Translations under genes and position numbers: made by a program
The notes under the pieces: model-generated
Seen by the model: the letters and a program-made list of their open reading frames with translations, nothing else
Database searches by the model: none
Told to the model about the DNA's origin: nothing
Shown: piece by piece, positions 57,128 to 64,000 of the stretch
How the letters are laid out: each line of letters opens with the position of its first letter
How positions within the stretch are numbered: the stretch's first letter is position 1
NCBI GenBank assembly: GCA_019636675.1
Contig: JAHBXC010000001.1
Location: 1,502,102 to 1,566,101 of the forward strand
Length of the DNA stretch: 64,000 nt
Direction: 5' to 3'
Source: Phycisphaeraceae bacterium
GTDB lineage: Bacteria; Planctomycetota; Phycisphaerae; Phycisphaerales; UBA1924

Positions 57128-57289
57128 GGAACGGTCTCTCTTGCTGGGGAACAGCCCGGGCGGCCCGCGACGATCGTGCCCTGACGGCGCGACCGACCCT
57201 GCGGGACGGGCGAATGGTTCGGCGATGGTTGTCGGTGGGGTGAACGGTCGTCGCGCGGCGCGTCGTCGCCCCGGAGGGGCCCGACGCGA

Positions 57290-57664
57290 TCAGGCGACAG
57301 ACGGGGGCGGCAGCGAGCACCGACCGGCGCGCGCGTGCTCGCGCGGGGCGTCGGCCCGGCGCCCGGCGGTCGCGCCCGAATCGCTCGCGACGAGGCGGGT
57401 CTTGGCGGGCAGCGACGCGCACAGGCGACGCTCGGCGTGCGCGTCGCGCGCGACGACGATCCGGACATCGTGCGTCGAGGATCGCGAGGCGCGGTCCGAG
57501 TCGGCCCGACCCGCGGCGACGACGCTCCAGACGCCCAGCGCCGGGTCGAGGACCGCGGCGCCGCTGACGCCCATCAGGACGAGCAGCACGAACGCGAGGG
57601 ACGCCCCGCCGCCGAAGGGGCGGGCGCGACGGGCGCGTGCGTGGTCTCGCGTTTCGGTGGGCAT
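57290..57664 (-). CDS. Small membrane protein, unknown
   Basis: 124 residues from ATG 57664. One membrane helix (about residues 20-42, SLAFVLLVLMGVSGAAVLDP) follows a basic N-terminus. The remaining 80 residues are Arg/Ala-rich with one or two Cys and no visible fold. The reading frame is compatible with a real gene, and no competing frame is better, but this GC-rich region can give open frames by chance. It lies 162 bases upstream of secA on the same strand and diverges from birA. Confidence 0.45.
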   Translation of the reverse strand: MPTETRDHARARRARPFGGGASLAFVLLVLMGVSGAAVLDPALGVWSVVAAGRADSDRASRSSTHDVRIVVARDAHAERRLCASLPAKTRLVASDSGATAGRRADAPREHARAGRCSLPPPSVA

Positions 57665-57780
57665 GGGGGTCACGAGCGCCCGTAGTGTAGAGTCGTCGGT
57701 GCGACGAGGACGGGCCGAGACGGTTTCATCGGCGTGCGGAAGAGTCGGCATCACCAAACAAAGACCGACCGGAGTTCCCG

Positions 57781-58560
57781 ATGCGTGTGATCGAGGTCGA
57801 CAGGACCGAATCGACGATGCGCGACGCGCGCGACGCGATCGCCCGGCACGAGGTGGACGAGCCGGCGCTGTTCGTCGCCAGGGAGCAGACCGGGGGCGTG
57901 GGGCGTCTCGGGCGCGCGTGGTCCAGCCCCCGGGGCGGGCTGTGGATGACGGTGGCCGTCCCCCTGCCTCCCGGCGAGCTGCCCGGGGTGCTCGACGGGC
58001 TGGGCCTGCGCGCCGGCGTCGCGATCACCGACACGCTCTCGCTGGCGCTGGTGCGCCTGGCGGCGTCGATGGGCTGCAGCGGCGACGGGCCCTCGGCCCC
58101 TTCGCCCCTCACGCAGCTCAAGTGGCCCAACGATGTCTACCTCAACGGGAAGAAGGTCGCCGGCCTGCTGACCGAGACCACCAGCGCCATGGAGCACCCC
58201 TATCTGCTGCTTGGGCTGGGCGTGAACGCGAATTTCCCGACGAGCGACCTGCCTGACGACCTGCGCGATCGCGCGACGACAATCCTCGCGGAACTGGGGG
58301 CGCCCGTGAACCTGAATGCGCTCCGAAACGCGCTCGCCGACGCGCTGCTCGACGCGGCGCATGAGCACTCGGTGCGGTTCGAGACCGTGCAGCGCGCGCG
58401 AGGGCTCCTCTTCGGCGTGAACCAGCCGGTGCGCATCACGACGGGCGCGGCACGCGAGCCCCTCACCGGGACGCTGATGGGCCTGTCGGACCGGGGGCTG
58501 CCCCTGGTTCGCACGGAGCGTGGCGTGGAGGAAGCGTCGCCGGGCAGCGAGGTGGGGTGA
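57781..58560 (+). CDS. birA: Biotin--[acetyl-CoA-carboxylase] ligase, monofunctional
   Basis: 259 residues from ATG 57781. Catalytic features are STMRDARDAI, the biotinyl-AMP loop AREQTGGVGRLGRAW, SPRGGLWMTVAV, LKWPNDVYLNGKKVAGLLTE and GLGVNANFP. There is no N-terminal winged helix, so it is a group I ligase without repressor function. The C-terminal SH3-like domain (GTLMGLSDRGLPLV) is present. It biotinylates the carboxyl carrier protein. lnt follows 37 bases later. Confidence 0.95.
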   Translation: MRVIEVDRTESTMRDARDAIARHEVDEPALFVAREQTGGVGRLGRAWSSPRGGLWMTVAVPLPPGELPGVLDGLGLRAGVAITDTLSLALVRLAASMGCSGDGPSAPSPLTQLKWPNDVYLNGKKVAGLLTETTSAMEHPYLLLGLGVNANFPTSDLPDDLRDRATTILAELGAPVNLNALRNALADALLDAAHEHSVRFETVQRARGLLFGVNQPVRITTGAAREPLTGTLMGLSDRGLPLVRTERGVEEASPGSEVG

Positions 58561-58597
58561 GAACGGGCTGGGGTACGGATCTTCTACACTCTGGGGC

Positions 58598-60463
58598 GTG
58601 AGCAGCCAGCCGAACGAGACCGACCCGCGCATGCCCACCATGCCGCTGATCAAACTCTCCGGGAGACCGAGGGCAAGCGCGTTGGCTGCGGGCCTCGTCT
58701 ACGCCCTCGCGTTGTATGCGAGCTTTGAGACCGGAGCGGCGTCCACACCCTTTCATACCTTCATTGGCATCGTCGCCTTTTGCTACGCCGCGACGCGCCC
58801 CGGCGCTTCGGCGCGCAGCATCGCGTTGTGCTTCTCGCTCGCGACAGTCCCGGCGTTCGCGCTGCTGCAGACGTGGTTGATCCATATCACCGCCCCGGGG
58901 TACGTGGGCGTGCTGTTCGTGATGTCGGGGTTTCTCTTCGTCGCGATGTGGCTCTCGGTCCGCGTCGCGCGAAGGGCACGGTCGATGTTCGCGGCATGCG
59001 TGAGCGCCGGGCTCCTCCTGGCGGCCGCGGAGTTTTTCCGTGGACGGCTCTTCCTGAGCGGGTATCCCTGGTACACGCTCTCGCAGCCGCTCCTCGACAT
59101 CCCGGGCGTGCCGACGCTTGCGTCGCTCATTGGCATGCACGGCGTGCACACGCTGGCGTGCGTCGTGGGGGGCTCGATGTCGTGGCTGCTGCTGTCTGGG
59201 TCGGCTTCGACGACCGGGCGGAGCGCGGGCGGGTGGCGCGGCATCACAGGCGGGCAGTGGGTGCTCGCGGGTCTCGCTCTGGCCGCGATGGGAGTAGGCG
59301 TCGCGGCGCGCGCGACGAGGACAGAACTGCGCGACATCGGCCCGGGAGAGGGCTTCGCGATCTCCGTCGTGCAGACAAACGTGCCGCAAAGCAACAAGCA
59401 GTCGAGCGCACCGGAGGAACGCGTGCGCCAGCTGCGCGATGCGCTGGACGCCACGCGGTTCGCGGCCGAGGGCGCACGGATGGGCTTGGGTGCGGATACG
59501 GCGCTCATTGTCTGGCCCGAGACGATGTTCCCCGGCGCGGCGCTCAACGCGGAAGCGGTTGCGGCGCTGGGGGGTTCGGGCGTCCCGTACTTTCAGCTCG
59601 CCGAGGGGATGCGGGATGCGCTCGTGGAAACGCAGGCCTCGCTCAACATCCCGATGCTGATCGGCGCGATGGCGCTGTCCTCGGCGCGGATCGTGGAGGA
59701 CGAGGAACCGGGGTATGTGCGGCTCCGGCACGACGGGGCGTTCAACAGCGTCTTTCTGGTGAACGAAGGACGGGTGCACGAGGAGCGGTACGACAAGCTG
59801 CACCTGACGCCCTTCGGCGAGGTGATGCCGCTGATCTCGCGCTGGGACTGGCTGGAGCGACAACTGCTGGCGTTCGGCGCGCCGGGGATGTCGTTCGATC
59901 TGGAAGCGGGGACCAACCCCCATCGCTTCGAGGTTGATGGCGTGCGGATCGCGACGCCGATCTGTTTCGAGGCGACCATGCCGCACGTGTGTCGTCGGCT
60001 GGCGTTCGAGAAGGGCGAGCGCCGCGCGGACATCCTGATCAACGCGACCAACGACGGCTGGTTCGGGGATTCGGTGAGCGGACGCACGGTGCACTTCCTG
60101 CTCGCGCGCTGGCGGGCGGCGGAGCTGGCGACTCCCGTGGTGCGCGCGGCGAATACTGGGATATCGGGGTTCATCGACGAGCGAGGGCGCGTGTACTTCC
60201 GGGGCGTGCGGGGCGTGCTACAGCCATCCAATCGGCCGACGAGCGTTCTCGGCTTTGCGCAGGCCGAGGTCATCCTTCACGCGCGCATCGTCCCCGGCAC
60301 GCGCACGACCCTCTACGCGCGCACCGGCGATGTCGTCGGCTGGGGGACGCTGTTCGCGGGCGTCGCTCTCGCGGCGTGGGGCGTCTGGCCGAGAAAGAAT
60401 GGGCGCCCCGACCGGGACGACGCCGGGTCCGGGGCGAACCCGGGGGCGGCGACGAACGCATGA
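58598..60463 (+). CDS. lnt: Apolipoprotein N-acyltransferase
   Basis: 621 residues from GTG 58598; ATG 58631 or 58640 are alternatives. Six N-terminal hydrophobic helices (about 20-260) and one at the C-terminus enclose a nitrilase domain with the catalytic Glu in VWPETMFPG, Lys in YDKLHLTPFGE and Cys in PICFEATMP. It adds the third acyl chain to lipoproteins in the inner membrane, relevant for the lipoproteins at 5156, 19672 and 44791. The nitrilase part has FQLAEGMRD and SSARIVEDEE inserts compared with the E. coli enzyme. The tail is polar (RDDAGSGANP). Confidence 0.9.
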   Translation: MSSQPNETDPRMPTMPLIKLSGRPRASALAAGLVYALALYASFETGAASTPFHTFIGIVAFCYAATRPGASARSIALCFSLATVPAFALLQTWLIHITAPGYVGVLFVMSGFLFVAMWLSVRVARRARSMFAACVSAGLLLAAAEFFRGRLFLSGYPWYTLSQPLLDIPGVPTLASLIGMHGVHTLACVVGGSMSWLLLSGSASTTGRSAGGWRGITGGQWVLAGLALAAMGVGVAARATRTELRDIGPGEGFAISVVQTNVPQSNKQSSAPEERVRQLRDALDATRFAAEGARMGLGADTALIVWPETMFPGAALNAEAVAALGGSGVPYFQLAEGMRDALVETQASLNIPMLIGAMALSSARIVEDEEPGYVRLRHDGAFNSVFLVNEGRVHEERYDKLHLTPFGEVMPLISRWDWLERQLLAFGAPGMSFDLEAGTNPHRFEVDGVRIATPICFEATMPHVCRRLAFEKGERRADILINATNDGWFGDSVSGRTVHFLLARWRAAELATPVVRAANTGISGFIDERGRVYFRGVRGVLQPSNRPTSVLGFAQAEVILHARIVPGTRTTLYARTGDVVGWGTLFAGVALAAWGVWPRKNGRPDRDDAGSGANPGAATNA

Positions 60464-60509
60464 GTGATCGCACCCATCCCTGATTCACCTCGCTCCGGAG
60501 CGACCCGCT

Positions 60510-61628
60510 ATGGCTGACCAGACTCTTTGGATCTCGCTGCTGACCCCCCACGCGCTGCGCGCCGTCAGCGGCGCGGCGCTGCTGGCCGGGGCGACGATCC
60601 TCGGGGCGGGGTCGAGCGCCCTCGCCCAGCAGCGCGGCGGCGCCCTCCAGCCCCCTCGCACCAACGCCGATGTCACGGCGCAGACCTCACGCTCGCAGCT
60701 GCGCGAGCGCGCGATCGGCGTCCTCGAAGAATTCTCAAAGAACGACGACGCCCAGACACGCGCCAACGCGATCGAGGCGCTGCAGAAGGTCCCCGGGCGC
60801 GCCGAGCTCGCCATCGAGCGCGGGCTGCGCGACGAGAACATGGGCGTGCGCTTCGTGGCGGCGATGTCCGCCTCGCGGATGCGCCTCGTGTCCCAGGTCC
60901 ACAACATCGAACCGCTGCTCGACGACCCCGAGCCCATCGTGCGCGCGGCGGCGATCTGCGCCCTGCGGCGCTGCGGGCGCAACGCCGACCCGACGCTGCT
61001 GGCCAACATGCTCGCCAGTCGCGACCTGCGCATGCGATCGCAGGCCGCGTTCCTGCTGGGCGAGATCGGCGACGCGTCGGCGATCCCGATGCTGCGCGAC
61101 CTCTCCAGCTCGCACCCCGACATCGGCCTGCCCAGCGAGCAGCGTCTGTTCCGGCTGCAGGTCGCCGAGGCGCTGGTGAAACTCGGCTGGAAGGACGCGA
61201 TCCACCCGGTGCGTGCGGCGCTGTACCCCTCGAGCACGGAAGAGGTCGAAGCGTCGATCCTGGCGGCCCAGATCCTGGGCGAGCTGCGCGATCGCGCGAG
61301 CGTGGCGGAGCTGGTGAACCGCATCGAAGACCGGGTGTCCGGGCCCGGGTCGCCGCACCTGATGCCCCCCGAGATGCGACTTGCCGCGACGATCGGCCTG
61401 GCGAAGATGGGCTATCGCGACGGGCGGTATGTCGCGATCCAGTACATCGGGGCGCCCCCCCCTCCCCTGCGCTCACAGGCCGCGATCGCGCTGGGCGAAG
61501 CGGGCGTGGTGGAGGACCTGCAGATCCTCGACGCGCTGATGCTGGGCGACGAGAGCCCCATGGTCAGGGTGGCGGCGGCGTCGGCGATGGTCTCGCTGGC
61601 GGACCGGCTCGCGAGCGGGATCCGCTGA
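60510..61628 (+). CDS. Exported HEAT-repeat protein
   Basis: 372 residues from ATG 60510. A hydrophobic segment about 20-38 (SGAALLAGATILGAGSSALA) is a signal peptide or anchor. Six or seven helical HEAT/PBS-lyase-like repeats follow, e.g. ANAIEALQKVPGRAELAIER, ENMGVRFVAAMSASRM, EPIVRAAAICALRRCG and RMRSQAAFLLGEIGDAS. Such repeats make protein-binding solenoids; no catalytic residues stand out. A perfect palindrome TCGCTCCGGAGCGA covers the ribosome-binding site (60490-60503). Confidence 0.8.
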   Translation: MADQTLWISLLTPHALRAVSGAALLAGATILGAGSSALAQQRGGALQPPRTNADVTAQTSRSQLRERAIGVLEEFSKNDDAQTRANAIEALQKVPGRAELAIERGLRDENMGVRFVAAMSASRMRLVSQVHNIEPLLDDPEPIVRAAAICALRRCGRNADPTLLANMLASRDLRMRSQAAFLLGEIGDASAIPMLRDLSSSHPDIGLPSEQRLFRLQVAEALVKLGWKDAIHPVRAALYPSSTEEVEASILAAQILGELRDRASVAELVNRIEDRVSGPGSPHLMPPEMRLAATIGLAKMGYRDGRYVAIQYIGAPPPPLRSQAAIALGEAGVVEDLQILDALMLGDESPMVRVAAASAMVSLADRLASGIR

Positions 61629-62003
61629 GGGCGGGCGCGAACAGACGCCTGTCATCCGTCGGAGAAGCGTCCTGAGCGGTCGTGTTTCGGGCGCGTCGCT
61701 TGACGGATCGGTCGCCCCCACGCTATCACCTGCCCCCGCGTCTGTCGGAGACGACGCGGTTCTGAGGTTCCGCCACGGATGGCAACCGTCTGCGCCCCCT
61801 CGTCGTAGAGGGTTGCCGCGACGCGCCGCCCGGCGTGAGGGCGGACGACCGCGCGTCGCCGAGCTATATTGATCGCCCCGAACCGGACGCATCGGGTCAC
61901 CGGGTTTCTTCCCGGCCCCGGGTGTTCGTCACCCCGATCGAGCAATCTGAATCTCCGGGCCGCCGCCCAAGGCCCGGTCATCGCCCGCAGGAGCCGAGTT
62001 CCC
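61629..62003 (+). promoter_or_regulatory. Upstream region of the coiled-coil gene with candidate promoters
   Basis: TTGACG at 61700-61705 and TATCAC at 61724-61729 are 18 bases apart and could form a promoter with a long leader. A TATATT at 61865-61870 is a second -10-like site. The leader holds small hairpins (CCGGG-tttctt-CCCGG near 61900; GGGTG-ttcgt-CACCC at 61920-61934) before AGGAG at 61989. No gene is seen. Confidence 0.4.
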
Positions 62004-62858
62004 GTGCACATCCTCACGAAGATCCTCGCTGTGTTCGCCGCCGTCCTGGCGGTCGGTCTCTCGGCCCTGACGATCGCCTACACCGCGAACGCGGAGCGGA
62101 TCCGCGCCGACTACCAGGCGCAGGTGCTCCGCTCGCAGCAGGCCGAGGCCCGCGCCGGCGAGGCGTCCAGCTCTGCCCAGCAGAGCATCGCGTCGATCCA
62201 GCGCTCCCTCGACGACGAGCGCAAGATCACCAGCACGCTGCTGAGCGAGGCGTCGCAGCTCCGCCAGGAGAACGCGCGTCTGCTCACCGAGGCCCGCTCC
62301 TCGCAGGCCGACGAGCAGTCGATCCGCTCCAAGCTCGACCAGCTCGCCGCCACCAGCGACACGCTCTCGCGCATCGTCGCGTCGTACCGCGAAGAGGTCG
62401 CCTCGCTGCGAACCAACGAACTCCGCTACGCGCGCAACGAGACGCAGCTGGCCGATCGCGTCAACGACCTGACCGGCCAGCTCGAGGTCGCCCTCGAGAA
62501 CAACCGCGCCCTGCAGGAGCAGCTCGTCGAGGTCCGCAACCAGCTCGCCAACATCGGGCGCACCGGCTCCCCCACCGGGACCGACGGGGCGCTCGCCGCC
62601 GCCGTCCCGGTTCGCGCCCGCGTCACCAGCGTCACCCGCGGCCCGGCGGGCGAGCTCCTCGTCCAGATCAACGCCGGCCAGTCCGACCAGCTCCGCCCCA
62701 ACATGGAGCTCTCGCTGGTCCGCGGCGGGAGCGAGTTCCTGGGCAAGGTCCGCCTCACCCGCGTGGACATCCAGGAAGCCATCGGCGTGGTCGACTTCCT
62801 CGGGCGCCCCTCGCGCGACATCCGCACCGGCGACATGGTCGTCAGCGTCCTGCAGTAA
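62004..62858 (+). CDS. Membrane-anchored coiled-coil protein of MreC-like layout
   Basis: 284 residues from GTG 62004 with AGGAG 10 bases upstream. One N-terminal membrane helix (about 5-28, ILAVFAAVLAVGLSALTIAY) is followed by about 150 residues of coiled coil (Gln/Glu/Arg/Ser-rich heptads), then a Gly/Thr linker and a beta domain (about 215-284, VRARVTSVTRGPAGELLVQI, GSEFLGKVRLTRVDI). Helix, coiled coil and C-terminal beta domain recall MreC, but the beta part is short and the identity is not certain. Probably a periplasmic scaffold. Cotranscribed with the 67-residue gene. Confidence 0.72.
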   Translation: MHILTKILAVFAAVLAVGLSALTIAYTANAERIRADYQAQVLRSQQAEARAGEASSSAQQSIASIQRSLDDERKITSTLLSEASQLRQENARLLTEARSSQADEQSIRSKLDQLAATSDTLSRIVASYREEVASLRTNELRYARNETQLADRVNDLTGQLEVALENNRALQEQLVEVRNQLANIGRTGSPTGTDGALAAAVPVRARVTSVTRGPAGELLVQINAGQSDQLRPNMELSLVRGGSEFLGKVRLTRVDIQEAIGVVDFLGRPSRDIRTGDMVVSVLQ

Positions 62859-62883
62859 GCCGCCTTTCTCTGAGGAGCCCCCC

Positions 62884-63087
62884 ATGAGTCAGTTCGGCAT
62901 GCAGATGCCCGGCGCCCGCACCAAGCGAGCCGCCTCGATCAATGTCTACACAGGCCTGCTCTTCGTGGCAGTCGCCTGCCTCGTCGCCGCCACCGCGGTC
63001 GCGTACATCAGCGGCGCCAAGATCGCGCCCGATGGCAAGCCCTGGAAGATTCAGGAAAAGGGCCGCATCGCGCTGCCCAGCAAGTGA
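62884..63087 (+). CDS. Small single-helix membrane protein
   Basis: 67 residues from ATG 62884 with GAGGAG upstream. A polar N-terminus (QFGMQMPGARTKRAAS) leads to one membrane helix (about 21-45, VYTGLLFVAVACLVAATAVA) and a short tail KPWKIQEKGRIALPSK. It follows the coiled-coil gene by 25 bases and ends before a strong terminator, so both form one unit. I recognise no family; a partner of the coiled-coil protein is plausible. Confidence 0.75.
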   Translation: MSQFGMQMPGARTKRAASINVYTGLLFVAVACLVAATAVAYISGAKIAPDGKPWKIQEKGRIALPSK

Positions 63088-63123
63088 TCCCGACGGTCCG
63101 ACTGACACTCTGAACGACCACTC

Positions 63124-63150
63124 AACGCACCTCCCACCGGGGGGTGCGTT
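63124..63150 (+). terminator. Rho-independent terminator
   Basis: A perfect 8-base stem AACGCACC / GGTGCGTT is followed by GTTCGTTCTGT, 37 bases past the 67-residue gene. It also lies just before the DinB-like gene, which therefore has its own promoter. Confidence 0.75.
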
Positions 63151-63172
63151 GTTCGTTCTGTAGAATGGGCAG

Positions 63173-63688
63173 ATGAACGCCCTCAGAACCTACGACTATC
63201 TCACGCTTGCCCGGGCGCGCGTCTTCGGATGGGCCAGGCCGCTGACCCCGGAGCAGTACGGGCGAGAGTTCCCCATCGGCCCGGGCACGCTGGGGAAGGT
63301 GCTCACGCACACGATGATCTCGGAGTGGTACTACATCGAGCGCCTGCTGGGGCGCGAGGTGCCGCCCTACGCGGCGTGGCCTATCCGCGACGAGACGCCC
63401 CCGGCGTTCCCCGATCTGGTGTCGATCTGGACCGAGCAGGCGAAGGCGACGCGTGCCACCCTCGCCGGCGTGCGCGACTGGGACGCTCCGGTGCGGTACC
63501 GCGTGACGGACGACTCGGGGCGCCTGATGGAGGTGCGCGCGAGCGCGGGCGACCTTTTCACGCAACTCGCCCTGCACGAGGTCCACCATCGCGCGCAGGC
63601 GATGAACATCCTGCGGCAACTCGGGGCGAAGGTCGAAGAGATCGATTTCAACTCGATGATGTATGACCGGAAAGAGGTATCGGTCTGA
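63173..63688 (+). CDS. DinB-family four-helix protein
   Basis: 171 residues from ATG 63173. The DinB/YfiT-like bundle has the metal-ligand pattern: THTMISEWYYIERLLGRE with the first His and LALHEVHHRAQAMNILRQLG with the HxxxH pair. Family members are thiol- or metal-dependent transferases or unknown DNA-damage-linked proteins. No signal peptide. A promoter-like TAGAAT lies 12 bases before the start. Confidence 0.88.
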   Translation: MNALRTYDYLTLARARVFGWARPLTPEQYGREFPIGPGTLGKVLTHTMISEWYYIERLLGREVPPYAAWPIRDETPPAFPDLVSIWTEQAKATRATLAGVRDWDAPVRYRVTDDSGRLMEVRASAGDLFTQLALHEVHHRAQAMNILRQLGAKVEEIDFNSMMYDRKEVSV

Positions 63689-64000
63689 GACTGTGGTGGC
63701 GTGGTGCGGCCGCAGTCATGCCACGGGAGAGAAGAGATTCACCGCAGAGGACGCGGAGGTCGCGGAGGGGGGAGAAAGGGGGCGCACTCTTGTCCCCCCT
63801 CCCGCTCGCGGGAGGGGGCAGGGGGAGGGCGAACTGGCAAGTGTTCTCCTTCCGAAGACCCTCCCCTAACCCCTCCCGCGAGCGGGAGGGGGACCGGAGT
63901 ACGCCACACCTCTTTCTTTCTTCCTGCTCCCTATTCCCTCTTCCCTGCTCCCTTCCCCCTCGTGCCTCTTGCCTCATCCCTTGTGCCTTCTGACTCGTAC
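63689..64000. other. Gene-free right end of the window
   Basis: No open frame here looks real. The stretch begins with a phrase TTCACCGCAGAGGACGCGGA (63739-63758), of a kind repeated in intergenic DNA of many genomes. It continues with a palindromic element and ends in a pyrimidine-rich tract of CCTCTTGCCTC-like words (63905-63990). Confidence 0.6.
63795..63891. repeat. Palindromic intergenic repeat (two mutually inverted hairpins)
   Basis: Arm one is a perfect 11-base stem CCCCCTCCCGC / GCGGGAGGGGG with a TC loop (63795-63818). Arm two is CCCCTCCCGC / GCGGGAGGGG with a GA loop (63870-63891). The two hairpin units are reverse complements of each other, so the whole forms a nested inverted repeat around about 50 bases. 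Confidence 0.8.

Overview
This window is bacterial chromosome from a planctomycete, most likely class Phycisphaerae. The evidence is high GC content with frequent GTG/TTG starts, an unusually long SecA (1391 codons), an ECF sigma factor translationally coupled to a Ser/Thr kinase, C30-carotenoid genes of the planctomycete type, and secreted proteins ending in one or two copies of a dockerin-like calcium-loop module of the form GDxNxDGxVNFxDLNxVLSxFG. I see no rRNA, insertion sequence, prophage or CRISPR array. The assignment to Phycisphaerae is inference.

Layout. 1-1659: the 3' end of a ligase-associated Lhr-type helicase, then the nuclease gene pdeM. 1670-14519: a photoprotection island. Nine minus-strand genes, most overlapping or nearly so, encode aldH, crtP, a PlsC-type acyltransferase, a crtQ-like glycosyltransferase, an SDR-DUF2867 protein, a SOUL heme-binding lipoprotein, a small four-helix membrane protein, an Fe-S cryptochrome/photolyase and a class I photolyase. 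crtN diverges from aldH. 14574-20406: a secreted dockerin-like protein, a small membrane protein, an OmpR-type two-component pair, and a stress-like set (PRC-barrel protein, tiny lipoprotein, DUF2383 protein). 20587-28672: another secreted protein, an ECF sigma-kinase pair, and a 988-residue protein with twelve exact-length 114-bp tandem TPR-like units. 28755-34502: tRNA-Cys, an unknown exported protein, and three signalling genes (HTH-receiver, HDOD-histidine kinase, degenerate receiver-GAF).

34503-44659: housekeeping genes der, an MsbA-like ABC exporter, aroA, a GroES-like gene (one minus-strand operon), apt, rpsT and tRNA-Arg, with a choice-of-anchor B secreted protein and a CPBP protease between them. 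44791-52790: a frameshifted lipoprotein gene followed by extracellular proteins carrying the dockerin-like tail, one protein with a PTPGA-type C-terminal sorting signal, and a LOG-family hydrolase. 52952-63688: secA, birA, lnt, a HEAT-repeat protein, a membrane-anchored coiled-coil protein of MreC-like layout, a 67-residue membrane protein and a DinB-fold protein. 63689-64000 holds no gene but a palindromic intergenic repeat.

Together the genes describe a free-living, light-exposed bacterium. It makes acylated, glycosylated C30 carotenoids and repairs UV damage from one transcription unit, uses envelope-stress signalling, and exports a set of surface proteins through a modified Sec system. 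The least explained items are the tandem-repeat TPR protein beside the sigma-kinase pair, the three-gene signalling cluster with a pseudo-receiver, the shared dockerin-like tails without a visible cohesin partner, and the two unknown members of the light operon. All calls rest on reading the sequence and remembered family features; no database search was run.
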